IMG/VR virus record: IMGVR_UViG_3300042288_001092
Span: 1-33,620 of that record
DNA length: 33,620 bases
Strand: one strand, 5' to 3'
DNA from: a virus
A program made the translations under genes and the position numbers. A model generated the notes under the pieces. That model did no database searches and had not been told where the DNA came from. It was given only the letters and a program-made list of their open reading frames with translations. Below are positions 14,073 to 21,522 of this stretch, piece by piece (positions within the stretch are counted from its first letter, which is position 1; every line of letters begins with the position of its first letter).

Positions 14073-14126
14073 GGGGCCGCGTGCCCCCGTTTCGCTCGAC
14101 CGTGGTGGCGGTAGGAGACTGCCGCC
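14073..14126. other. Two perfect hairpins in the gene-free stretch
   Basis: Stem GGGGC/GCCCC with a five-base loop at 14073-14087, and an eight-pair stem at 14107-14126 closing the tetraloop GAGA on the plus strand (TCTC on the minus strand). They lie upstream, in transcription order, of the tRNA-like fragment and arrays, adding to the impression of a structured RNA locus in 13436-14176. No gene is supported in this stretch. Confidence 0.4.
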
Positions 14127-14176
14127 AGATCATGCTGCCGCTATGTCACCAGCTTCCCGGCGGCACGGGCAACCGT

Positions 14177-14371
14177 TTACGATTCGACCGTCTCATCCAC
14201 TACCGATTCCCGCAGCTTGCGAAGGCTGCGGATTGCATCAAGGGCATATCGCCGGATGTCGGCCTCATCCTCAGCAGTGCTTGGTTCGGCTTCATCTTCA
14301 AGATGTCGCTCTGCCAATGTGGCAAAGCGGCTGCATTCCTCAATGGCTGTTTCAATATCACGTTGTCGCAT
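14177..14371 (-). CDS. Hypothetical small acidic protein
   Basis: 64 residues with a GAGGA Shine-Dalgarno at good spacing before ATG at 14371. Predicted largely helical (DIETAIEECSRFATLAERHLEDEAE..., then ADIRRYALDAIRSLRKLRESVV). Similar short helical proteins are common in phage early operons. No function can be assigned. Confidence 0.55.
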   Translation of the reverse strand: MRQRDIETAIEECSRFATLAERHLEDEAEPSTAEDEADIRRYALDAIRSLRKLRESVVDETVES

Positions 14372-14382
14372 GCGGTGAGTCC

Positions 14383-15000
14383 TCAGAATGGTGCATCTTC
14401 AGCCGTTGGGTCGATCTTATGGCCAGCGGGGGCCGCTGCCCGGTATTCCTTGACCGTGGTTGACTGCCCTGTCAGTTCGTGGCACTGTGCAGCCTGTTTG
14501 ATGATCCACTCAGGTACACCGTCACGGGGTGGGTCGTCATACGACCAGGCAAAGATGTCGCAGTTTGGGTCAAATGGCGCCATGCCTCTCGGCAGTCGGC
14601 CAAGGCTGGCGACATTTGCATAGGTTTTGTCGCCTTTAGCCGTGTGTGTGATTGTGACCATGACCCGCAAGTTCAGCAGCGTTTCAGGGTCAAGCGTTCC
14701 ACCTTCCGGCGGCCAGCCGCTGCCCAGAACGGGCTTAAACAGTTTCGTCAGGCCAGCTTTCTCGCCCAGGCTAAAGCCGACTGTGGTTGTGATCGAGAAA
14801 AACTTGTCTGATTGCTCGCCTAATGGCTCATCCAGAATGAATCTGATGGCCAGCTTCTGCGATGGTTTGTAACTTGGGTTCAACGGCGTTTGAGTGCCGA
14901 GAAAGAAAAGATTCTGAACGATACCTTGATAGGTGCCTTCTGGCACCGGGGTATAGTCGCCAGATCCGGCTGGATTGCTCTTTAACATCGGAATAGGCAT
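14383..15000 (-). CDS. Putative phage ssDNA-binding / DUF669-like protein
   Basis: 205 residues from ATG at 15000 with an AAAGG Shine-Dalgarno. The layout (GDYTPVPEGTYQGIVQNL, then SYKPSQKLAIRFIL, then TTVGFSLGEKAGLTKLFKPVLG, and a following VTITHTAKGDKTYANVASL) matches phage DUF669-like proteins. Several of these bind single-stranded DNA in replication modules. The C-terminal tail is acidic (DPTAEDAPF), as is usual for ssDNA-binding proteins. It lies downstream of the PrimPol-helicase. The family assignment is moderately sure; the biochemical role is inferred. Confidence 0.65.
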   Translation of the reverse strand: MPIPMLKSNPAGSGDYTPVPEGTYQGIVQNLFFLGTQTPLNPSYKPSQKLAIRFILDEPLGEQSDKFFSITTTVGFSLGEKAGLTKLFKPVLGSGWPPEGGTLDPETLLNLRVMVTITHTAKGDKTYANVASLGRLPRGMAPFDPNCDIFAWSYDDPPRDGVPEWIIKQAAQCHELTGQSTTVKEYRAAAPAGHKIDPTAEDAPF

Positions 15001-15083
15001 GTTTATTGACCTTTCTGGTCGGATTGCCTGACAAGAGAAATTGCCACCGGGCAACGTGCCCGGCAGCATCAACAAGGAGCAAC

Positions 15084-15308
15084 TTACGAAGTTGCAAGGG
15101 CTGCCCTGTCCAGATCAACGGACGGGACAAATAAGAGTTGCCTGCGTTCTGCCATCAATCGGGCATGTTCTGCCCTGCTGCCGTTAAGCAGCTTTTCACA
15201 GGCATAAATCATGATCCCGGCATTGATGCAATCTTGAGCAAATTTTTGCTTGACGCGAATTGAATCAAGCTCTTCGCTAATCTGGTCCCATCGTTCGGCG
15301 GCACTCAT
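15084..15308 (-). CDS. Hypothetical protein
   Basis: 74 residues, start at 15308 overlapping the upstream stop. Mostly helical with alternating charge (AERWDQISEELDSIRVKQKFAQD, then AEHARLMAERRQLL). Nothing recognised. Its stop is ~80 bases before the ssDNA-binding-like gene. Confidence 0.5.
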   Translation of the reverse strand: MSAAERWDQISEELDSIRVKQKFAQDCINAGIMIYACEKLLNGSRAEHARLMAERRQLLFVPSVDLDRAALATS

Positions 15309-15646
15309 CGTGTCACCTCTTCCATCACTGACACTGCCTCAAGCATCCGCACGATTGCCTTGCAGATTTCGCCATATTGATAATCTCGCTGGTCGATGTT
15401 TCTGGTCATCACTTGCAAGGCGTTGATTGACGTTTGCAGGCCCTTAATGGCCCCTGCGATCACTTCAGCTTGTTGCTTCATATCTGCCTCATGCTGATCA
15501 TCCAGTGATGATTCAACGTCCTGCTGTGCCTCCTGAATCGCGAAGCGATAGCCTGCCTGCCATTCAGCGGCAAGGGCGTCTGTAAGCTGGTCGGGTCGCC
15601 AGCCAAGCTGTTGCAATGATTGAACTGATGACGGGGCTGCTGACAT
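15305..15646 (-). CDS. Hypothetical helical protein
   Basis: 113 residues, first gene of the left-arm early operon, with a CAGGAG Shine-Dalgarno. Helical throughout: AAEWQAGYRFAIQEAQQDVE, then AGAIKGLQTSINALQVMT and a C-terminal helix. No motif recognised. A sigma70-like promoter with an embedded palindrome lies 63-91 bases upstream of its start. Confidence 0.55.
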   Translation of the reverse strand: MSAAPSSVQSLQQLGWRPDQLTDALAAEWQAGYRFAIQEAQQDVESSLDDQHEADMKQQAEVIAGAIKGLQTSINALQVMTRNIDQRDYQYGEICKAIVRMLEAVSVMEEVTR

Positions 15647-15708
15647 TGCTGATTGCTCCTGAGTGGTAGTGGTGAATGATGAACTGGTTAATCAGTTCTT
15701 ACATAATC

Positions 15709-15737
15709 AAGATAACTAGATATCTAGCTAACGTCAA
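15709..15737 (-). promoter_or_regulatory. Promoter of the early operon with embedded operator
   Basis: On the minus strand, -35 TTGACG (15732-15737) and -10 TATCTT (15709-15714) are spaced by exactly 17 bases. The spacer contains the perfect 12-bp palindrome CTAGATATCTAG (15716-15727). A bound repressor would block RNA polymerase. The same -10 and palindrome recur at the regulator/PrimPol promoter. The region overlaps the 3' end of the HNH gene. Confidence 0.65.
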
Positions 15738-16596
15738 GATATTTTTTTTCGATATAGCCAGAATTTTCAAAAAATATGTTTTGGTTAAATCTGCATGTTT
15801 CTTTAACCATATTCTCAATCCATTTTTTATGGGCTTGATGAAACTCCTCAAAATATTCGAGAGTTTCCACAACATCATCAATGCTTGCTGATTCGTATTG
15901 AGTTAAATGAAAAAGGACTGAAACAACGATATTTTTCATCTTATCGTAATCATCTACGTGACTTTGAAGCCCTCCCGATTCATGTTTAACGACTTCGTGG
16001 CATTGCCTGCAAATTGAAACTAAATCAAATAAAGGCTCATTAAATAAATTTGTGTAAGTCTTATGATGTACTTCTGTCGCTTTGTTTTTATAGCATGCCT
16101 GGCATTTATAATTGTCTCTTTTTAATACGGCTTCCCTTTTTTCCTTCCATGCTGGCGTTTGTAAGTAGCTGTAGTAAACCTCCTTTTTAATTCCTTTTGA
16201 AAGGACTGGATTGTAGATTTTCAAATCACGAATAGTGCTGTCGTATTTATTTCTTTGATTGCTAAGATGATTCATGCATTTTGAGTAGAACTCATTTTTT
16301 TGTTCTTCCGTAACTTGCATAAAATCAGGCTTTTTTTCAAAATAATGATAATAGATTTTCTTCATTGGATTTGTCGGAATGCCAGTGATCTCAATACTTG
16401 GATTTGCATAACATTTATCACAATGAATTGAAAAATAAGCCCTTCCATCTTTTACTCGTTTTATAAATTTATATGTTCCATTGCATTTGTAAAAAACTTG
16501 CTTGGTTACATAATGTTCAAGTTGACGATTGCATTTTGGGGTGTTTTCTGAAAATCTTACTAGTACATCCAATGAGACTTGAGTGACTGCGCTCAT
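15724..16596 (-). CDS. HNH endonuclease-like protein
   Basis: 290 residues with an AAAGGAG Shine-Dalgarno. The HNH core lies near residues 144-205: YLQTPAWKEKREAVLKRD, the pair CQAC at 165-168, VHHK at 176-179 and CRQCH at 196-200. So the zinc pairs and catalytic histidine are intact. The N-terminal half has another Cys pair (CDKC) and is unrecognised. The gene is visibly richer in A and T than its neighbours and has its own promoter. That fits a late-acquired free-standing homing endonuclease or a moron; a packaging-type HNH is less likely far from terminase. Confidence 0.8.
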   Translation of the reverse strand: MSAVTQVSLDVLVRFSENTPKCNRQLEHYVTKQVFYKCNGTYKFIKRVKDGRAYFSIHCDKCYANPSIEITGIPTNPMKKIYYHYFEKKPDFMQVTEEQKNEFYSKCMNHLSNQRNKYDSTIRDLKIYNPVLSKGIKKEVYYSYLQTPAWKEKREAVLKRDNYKCQACYKNKATEVHHKTYTNLFNEPLFDLVSICRQCHEVVKHESGGLQSHVDDYDKMKNIVVSVLFHLTQYESASIDDVVETLEYFEEFHQAHKKWIENMVKETCRFNQNIFFENSGYIEKKYLDVS

Positions 16597-16620
16597 ATAT
16601 GCTCCTTTTTCTGTCAGAAT

Positions 16621-16649
16621 ATTGTATCTAGCTATCTAAATATCATCAA
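16621..16649 (-). promoter_or_regulatory. Promoter of the HNH gene with operator-like spacer
   Basis: On the minus strand, -35 TTGATG (16644-16649) and -10 TACAAT (16621-16626) are 17 bases apart. The spacer reads ATATTTAGATAGCTAGA, a diverged copy of the TAGATATCTAG palindrome seen in two other promoters. The HNH start codon is ~25 bases downstream of the -10. Confidence 0.5.
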
Positions 16650-16650
16650 T

Positions 16651-16931
16651 GGATAGGGTCAAAAAATATCATCCTATCCAGATAATTTTATCCTATCCAT
16701 TGTAAACCACTACAGCATAATACTTTGATAGGATGGATAGGATGGATAGGATGTTTTTCGGGTCTTACACACATACACATGCGTGACGCGTGCGTGTGCA
16801 TACGCGTGGGGTTTTTTATCCTATCCATGGTATCCATCCTATACATAAATTTATAAGTTATTAATTAATAGTAACTTACAGATGGATAGGATAAAAAAAT
16901 ATCCTATCCAAATGGATAGGATGGATAGGAT
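16651..16931. repeat. 9-bp iteron array, probable replication origin
   Basis: Nine exact copies of GGATAGGAT or its complement: 16671, 16690, 16735, 16744, 16818, 16884, 16901, 16914 and 16923 (start positions), plus partial copies, in both orientations. Two pairs are in direct tandem (16735/16744 and 16914/16923). Between them are AT-rich stretches and a central purine/pyrimidine-alternating segment with ACGCGT palindromes (16768-16809). The array fills the 371-base gap 16597-16967, next to the PrimPol-helicase gene. Iterons beside a replicase gene usually mark an origin; that this is one here is inferred. Confidence 0.75.
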
Positions 16932-16967
16932 GATATATACGGGAATCTAAATTATGATGTTAAATTC

Positions 16968-19517
16968 TTAAAATGGTGGTTTCACTGGCCAGTCTTTGGG
17001 GTAGAGTTCTTTAGGCTGATCATCTTCCTTCTTTGGTGGATCAACCTTTTCCAGCCGCCAAAGGGTCTTGGAACCGTGTGTGACAGTCCCGACAAGCCGA
17101 TAAACGCCATCGTCGCCCATTTGGACGGTATGGCCATTACGAGAGCGTAGGGCAACGCCAATTGCTGTAGATAGATTTCTGGAGCCTGCAAACAGGCCGG
17201 CCAGCTTGGCTGCGTGCCCAGGCACTGGATGAGTCGCCAAAGCTGCTGCCAGATCGATCGATCTAAATTCTTTGCGTGGTTCACCGTCTAAGTATTCTTT
17301 CAGTCCTGTAAGCAGATCGTCGGTCATTTCTGCCTTGCTGTCCATCTTTCTCAGTGTCGCCTGAGTTTTCATCACGTCAATTCCTTCGCTCTTGTCGCTG
17401 GCCATCTTGGTTGCCCTGTAAATAGCGTTTCTAACGATCCTGCTCCATTCGGTGAATCCCTCATCATCTGCCAGCTTTTCATCAGGCTCCGGGCATCCCT
17501 GATTAATGTGCCATGCCAGAATGACCATGCAGGCAGCCGCAACATCAGCCGCCTTTTCTTTCATTATGTCGCCATAGCTCTTTTCATAGTTTTTCGTTTC
17601 TCGTGTTTTCAGCTTTATCAATAAGCACCTGCGAACCATATCATCAGATACGGCTACGTTGTTGCCGTTGGCCAGAATCATGAATCCTGAATCTCTGGAC
17701 TCGACCACGTTGTTTTTACCGAAGACCCGGTCTTGAATCCGGCCCGCTGTGATAATCCCGTCCAGAACTGGGTCGCCGAATGTTGTCCCATCTTTCAGGT
17801 TATCGTAATAGATGTAGTTTCTAGCGGTGCCGGCTGCTGAAAACAGGTCTGTCAGAAGTTGCTGACCTGATCTTAAATAGCTTGGCACCGGCCTTGATTC
17901 GCCTGTCCCGCATCTGATTACCTGCTCTGAAATCTGTGTCTTTCCTGACCCCCGATTCTCAGAGACAATCAACAGCGATGGCCTGATTTTCATCATGCGT
18001 CTGGCCTGTAGCGTCATAATGCCAGCCGCAGCAGTCCAGATTGAATTGAGTTTTTCAGCATCATCAAATGAGAATATTGAGAAACAATCTTCAATGATTC
18101 TTACCGCTTCTTTAACCTGATAATCAGTAATTTCAGAACTTGGTGAAATAACTTCAATTTCACTGTTTGAAATCTTTAGCACGCCTGAACTGTTGTCATA
18201 TCCTTCTTTGCTGACAAGTTTGCCGTTCGGTGAAAAATACGGAAATGTCGCAACATCGTTTAACTGCCTGATGCCTTCTTTTTCAGGGTCTTGAATGATC
18301 GCTTCCAAGACAACGCGAGCCGGATTGCAACCAACTTCAATCCATTCCGGGCTTCTTTTATCGCCTATATTTTTGAGTCGATAGAACCACACAAGCCCGG
18401 TCAGGATCGAAGCCAGTCGGCTTGTTTCAATGTCAACTATTCGCCATGGATAGGTTTCGCCTGGTGTCGCCACCACCTCAATAAGTCGCCCGTTTCGCTT
18501 GTAGATCGCCGGATGTTTCACAAGTTCATCAAGACACTTATTGGCGATGTCCTCAACTTCCCCCTCAACCATCATGATTTTGCATCGTCGATCATCAGTC
18601 AGGTTTTTCGGTGGCTCCGGCCCGCCGTTGTCCCTGATGATTTTCACCAGAGAACCAAACTGAATCATCTTGCCGGTTTTTCGCTTGAACGTCCTTACCT
18701 TCTGATAACATTCATTGGTAATGTGTTTCTCGTGACGATTCGACCATTTCTCCCATAGTTCCGTGCCGGGGTCGCCGAATCTTGCATTTAACGCCATGCC
18801 GACTGAAAGCCACTGAGAATAATCGTCAAGTTGGCTATCCAGAAAGCCATCGTCCATGCACTTTTCTATCCATTCAAAATCGGCATCCGTTTCTTCATTC
18901 TCATCTCTGATCGTTTCCTTTGTTTCTTCTTTGCCGTACAGCTTCAATAATTCATCAAGCCCCCGCTGGCCTTCTGGTATCTCATCTACGGCACCTTTCA
19001 CCATGTTTCCAGTCGTGGCAAAATATCGACCGCTGGCGTAAATTTCGATTCCAACATGATTCTTAGTTTCTTTGACTGCTCTTGGTATCTTGCCTTTAAC
19101 TAACAAATGAACGCCATTGCCGGATGGTGAATATTCAACATGGCAGGGTGGGAACATCTGAATGATTTCTTTGGCCCATTGTGCGATTTCGCCATCATTT
19201 ATACATCCATCCAGATCGATAAAAACCAATCCGCCGGCGTCTATCGCATTGCCCAGGCTGAAACCAATCCCATCAACCTTTCCAGCCTGATAAAGCCCGA
19301 ACGCATCACCTAGCGACATTCGAGCATCATCAGATTGATGGTCAATATCCCTGCCGTTTTTGGGATTCGTAGGCTTCTTTGTCCACTTCTTACCATTCCA
19401 TTCCAGCCGCCATACTACCCACTTCTTACTGGCTTTTAACTCTGTGGGCATACCTTCTACGTCCACCTCCAAAAGTTTTGGCTTTTGGGGTGCTATCAAA
19501 CTTTTATTGTCTGTCAC
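16968..19517 (-). CDS. PrimPol-helicase (NrS-1 polymerase-like replicase)
   Basis: 849 residues, GTG start at 19517. The N-terminal archaeo-eukaryotic-primase-type domain shows WVVWRLEWNGKKWTKKP, the metal-binding DLD at 101-103, SGNGVH at 132-137 and EIYASGRYFATTG at 158-170. These match the phage NrS-1 polymerase/primase group. The C-terminal ATPase has Walker A GSGKT (523-527), Walker B near NYIYYDNL (567-574), and a sensor/arginine region (MILANGNN...DDMVRRCLLIK). One protein could thus prime, extend and unwind at the phage origin. It is co-transcribed with an upstream ribbon-helix-helix gene and followed by iterons. Confidence 0.85.
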   Translation of the reverse strand: MTDNKSLIAPQKPKLLEVDVEGMPTELKASKKWVVWRLEWNGKKWTKKPTNPKNGRDIDHQSDDARMSLGDAFGLYQAGKVDGIGFSLGNAIDAGGLVFIDLDGCINDGEIAQWAKEIIQMFPPCHVEYSPSGNGVHLLVKGKIPRAVKETKNHVGIEIYASGRYFATTGNMVKGAVDEIPEGQRGLDELLKLYGKEETKETIRDENEETDADFEWIEKCMDDGFLDSQLDDYSQWLSVGMALNARFGDPGTELWEKWSNRHEKHITNECYQKVRTFKRKTGKMIQFGSLVKIIRDNGGPEPPKNLTDDRRCKIMMVEGEVEDIANKCLDELVKHPAIYKRNGRLIEVVATPGETYPWRIVDIETSRLASILTGLVWFYRLKNIGDKRSPEWIEVGCNPARVVLEAIIQDPEKEGIRQLNDVATFPYFSPNGKLVSKEGYDNSSGVLKISNSEIEVISPSSEITDYQVKEAVRIIEDCFSIFSFDDAEKLNSIWTAAAGIMTLQARRMMKIRPSLLIVSENRGSGKTQISEQVIRCGTGESRPVPSYLRSGQQLLTDLFSAAGTARNYIYYDNLKDGTTFGDPVLDGIITAGRIQDRVFGKNNVVESRDSGFMILANGNNVAVSDDMVRRCLLIKLKTRETKNYEKSYGDIMKEKAADVAAACMVILAWHINQGCPEPDEKLADDEGFTEWSRIVRNAIYRATKMASDKSEGIDVMKTQATLRKMDSKAEMTDDLLTGLKEYLDGEPRKEFRSIDLAAALATHPVPGHAAKLAGLFAGSRNLSTAIGVALRSRNGHTVQMGDDGVYRLVGTVTHGSKTLWRLEKVDPPKKEDDQPKELYPKDWPVKPPF

Positions 19518-19522
19518 CTGCC

Positions 19523-19705
19523 TTACCCTTTCTTAATCTGTTGCTTTTCCTGAACCTCACGAATGAAGGTATTTATCTGGCTCGACATACTTGTTTTTTC
19601 CCTGTATGCCGTTTCTCTGATCCATTCGTAAAGGTCACTATTAAGATTCAACATGAATCTATGCACTGGTTTACGACTTGAAACAGATTGCAAATCAGGC
19701 TTCAC
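19523..19705 (-). CDS. Ribbon-helix-helix (Arc-type) regulator
   Basis: 60 residues, GTG start at 19705 with GGAGG seven bases upstream. Residues ~14-55 fit Arc/CopG: a short strand (HRFMLNLNS) with DLYEWIRETAYREKTSMSSQINTFIREV as the two helices. RHH dimers insert a beta-ribbon into the major groove of palindromic sites, such as TAGA half-sites for P22 Arc and AGACGTCT for MetJ. A palindrome AGATATCT overlaps this gene's own promoter and recurs at other promoters. It may therefore be the regulator of early transcription and replication; this is inferred. Confidence 0.7.
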   Translation of the reverse strand: MKPDLQSVSSRKPVHRFMLNLNSDLYEWIRETAYREKTSMSSQINTFIREVQEKQQIKKG

Positions 19706-19739
19706 GTTTTGCCTCCATGTATTTAGTTAGTCCAATTAC

Positions 19740-19768
19740 AAGATATCTAGCTAGCAAAATAAAGTCAA
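19740..19768 (-). promoter_or_regulatory. Promoter of the RHH-PrimPol operon with operator at -10
   Basis: On the minus strand, -35 TTGACT (19763-19768) and -10 TATCTT (19740-19745), spacing 17 bases. The palindrome AGATATCT (19741-19748) overlaps the -10 and is followed by CTAGCTAGC-like sequence. This is a near copy of the early-operon promoter at 15709-15737, pointing to shared control, probably by the adjacent RHH protein. Confidence 0.65.
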
Positions 19769-19813
19769 CTAACGATTGACTTTTCTTATTTATTGCGAAA
19801 AATTATAGATGCT

Positions 19814-19824
19814 TAGATATCTAG
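19814..19824. promoter_or_regulatory. Operator-like palindrome before the plus-strand gene
   Basis: TAGATATCTAG, containing a perfect 10-bp palindrome, lies 23 bases upstream of the plus-strand start at 19847. With the site at 19741 it frames the divergent control region. A TTGACT at 19776 may be a -35 for rightward transcription, but no -10 at good spacing is clear. Confidence 0.55.
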
Positions 19825-19846
19825 AAACCCTTTTGGAGTTCAATCA

Positions 19847-20110
19847 GTGAAGCAGCAAAAAACCAAACTTGCGAAACCGGCGTCCGACAGGGCGATTGCG
19901 TTTCGCGCTCCAGCCACCATCCATGGTGCGTTGAAGCAGATTACAGGCAAGCTGGAGATGGACGACTACCAGCTTGATGGTCGTGTGCCATACGAGCGTG
20001 ATATTCTCGTCTGGCTGGTCGGTGAACTTTACATGGAAGGCCCGGAGAAATGGGCTGACCGTCTATCAAAAGCGGCAGGCCGATTCAAACAACTGGCCAG
20101 CCAAAACTAA
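19847..20110 (+). CDS. Hypothetical protein next to integrase
   Basis: 87 residues, GTG start with GGAG ~10 bases upstream. Residues ~15-40 (RAIAFRAPATIHGALKQIT) resemble the start of an RHH or other small DNA-binding fold, and the rest is helical (ERDILVWLVGELYMEG..., ADRLSKAAGRFKQL). It is one of only two plus-strand genes and lies between the early control region and attP. A role in excision or lysogeny control is possible but not shown. Confidence 0.6.
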   Translation: MKQQKTKLAKPASDRAIAFRAPATIHGALKQITGKLEMDDYQLDGRVPYERDILVWLVGELYMEGPEKWADRLSKAAGRFKQLASQN

Positions 20111-20159
20111 CCCTGAAAAACGGTAAACTTTTGTGCTAAACCCCGGACTCCAGCCTACG

Positions 20160-20208
20160 AACTTGACTCTTAATCAGCGGGTCGCAAGTTCGAGCCTTGC
20201 AGGGGGCA
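20160..20208 (+). other. attP core: 3' half of a tRNA-Lys(CTT) gene
   Basis: The sequence holds an anticodon loop CTCTTAA (20167-20173, anticodon CTT at 20169-20171) with its stem, a five-base variable loop and a perfect T arm (GCAAG/CTTGC around TTCGAGC, 20184-20200). An acceptor 3' strand AGGGGGC and A73 at 20208 complete it. No D arm or 5' acceptor strand precedes it. Phages that integrate into tRNA genes carry exactly such a 3' piece to restore the gene. It sits 115 bases before the integrase start. Phage genes on both sides indicate attP, not attL or attR. Confidence 0.8.
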
Positions 20209-20322
20209 TTTTTTTAAGCCTTTACAAAATAATGTGTTATGTTTGTTTTGTTTCCGCCAGCATACCCACCTTACCTCGGTTGAATCATGGTAATCTACCA
20301 AAAATCATATTTTGGCCAGCCG

Positions 20323-21480
20323 ATGCCTCGGCCTCGTAACCTGTTTCCAACATATACTTTACATAAGAAATCTGGCCTCGCCAGATGCACATGGCAGGGC
20401 GATACAGTCTATTTAGGCAAGTTCAATTCGCCGGAATCGATCGCTGCTTATAATCAAGTGCTTTCACTATTTAACCTTACAGGAAAAATCCGACAGGAAA
20501 ATAAATGTGTCAGTGTAGCGGAACTAATTACGCAATTCCTTGCGTACTTAAAAGTTACAAACGAAGTGAAGCCGCGTGAAATCAAGAATATGGCCTTTGC
20601 CCTTCGATGGGTCGAATCGTTGTTTGGTAGTTTACCCGCAAATGAATTTAAGGCGTCACAGCTGGTGATGGTACGTGAAAAGATGATTGAGAACGACTTG
20701 AGCAGGTCAACCATCGTTAAGTATCAACGATTTATTGTCAGGTGCTGGCGGTGGGGTGTCCGCTCTGATCTGGTGCCTGGTGCGGTAGTCGATTCGTTGC
20801 GGGCGTTGGAGACACTCAAGAAACGACGATCAGCAGCACGCGAGCCGGAGAAGGTCAAGCCGGTGACGTGGGAAGCGGTGGAAGCGATCAAAGAACATGT
20901 GGCCAGCCGAATCTGGGCAATGATCTTGCTTCAATGGTACACCGGCATGAGGCCGGGCGAAGTCATTCAGATCAGGCCTGTGGACATCGATCGAACCGGT
21001 GCAATCTGGTTTTACCGGCCACCACAACATAAGACAGACTGGCGGGATAAAGAACGGGTGGTCGGCATTGGCCAGCAGGGGCAGGCGGTTTTAACGCCAT
21101 GGCTTGATCGGTCGGCCGACATGCCCTGTTTTAGTCCGGCCGAAGATCGTGAGGAGCGTTTTGCGGCTATGCGATCTTCGCGAAAGACAAAAGTTCAGCC
21201 CTCGCAGGTGAACCGCAAAAAAAGTCGGCCGACACGAACGCCGGGTGATATTTACGAGGTGTCCAGCTATCAACGGGCGATCAAACGAGCCTGCGAAAAG
21301 ATCGGCATAGAGCCATGGGCACCGAACCAACTTCGGCACACGTTCGCGACTCGTGCGCGAAAAGAGTTCGGCCTTGATGCCGCCCAGGTGGCACTTGGCC
21401 ACGAGCATGCTGATGTAACTCAGGTTTATGCTGAAAAAGATATTGGACTGATTCGAGACGTTGCGGAGCGGTTGGGATAA
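20323..21480 (+). CDS. int: Tyrosine recombinase / phage integrase
   Basis: 385 residues from ATG at 20323; an ATG at 20287 would add 12 residues. The shorter start is preferred because homologues as I know them begin PRPRK/N. A small N-terminal domain (PTYTLHKKSGLARCTWQGD..YLGKF) precedes a core-binding helix bundle and the catalytic domain. Catalytic features are Arg in TGMRPGEV, Arg in NQLRHTFATR (Asn where most have His), His in LGHEHADVTQ, and Tyr in QVYAEKD. The pattern is typical of planctomycete integrases. It catalyses recombination between the adjacent attP and the host tRNA-Lys gene. Confidence 0.93.
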   Translation: MPRPRNLFPTYTLHKKSGLARCTWQGDTVYLGKFNSPESIAAYNQVLSLFNLTGKIRQENKCVSVAELITQFLAYLKVTNEVKPREIKNMAFALRWVESLFGSLPANEFKASQLVMVREKMIENDLSRSTIVKYQRFIVRCWRWGVRSDLVPGAVVDSLRALETLKKRRSAAREPEKVKPVTWEAVEAIKEHVASRIWAMILLQWYTGMRPGEVIQIRPVDIDRTGAIWFYRPPQHKTDWRDKERVVGIGQQGQAVLTPWLDRSADMPCFSPAEDREERFAAMRSSRKTKVQPSQVNRKKSRPTRTPGDIYEVSSYQRAIKRACEKIGIEPWAPNQLRHTFATRARKEFGLDAAQVALGHEHADVTQVYAEKDIGLIRDVAERLG

Positions 21481-21481
21481 T

Positions 21482-21510
21482 AAAAAAGCCCCGGCGGGTT
21501 AGGCCGGGGC
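21482..21510 (-). terminator. Rho-independent terminator
   Basis: Stem GCCCCGGC (21488-21495) with GCCGGGGC (21503-21510), loop of seven bases, followed on the minus strand by six T (21482-21487). It ends the accessory gene to the right, and as a hairpin may also stop integrase transcription from the left. Confidence 0.8.
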
Positions 21511-21522
21511 GGTGTGGTGGGT

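Noticed and set aside
13924-14133. A 69-residue minus-strand frame across the tRNA-like fragment
   Set aside because: No Shine-Dalgarno, odd composition, and its C-terminus (GPAGSTPARD...) is just the translation of a tRNA T arm. The DNA is better read as structured non-coding sequence.
16651-16931. CRISPR or simple satellite
   Set aside because: Copies are 9 bp, in both orientations and unevenly spaced, typical of binding iterons.
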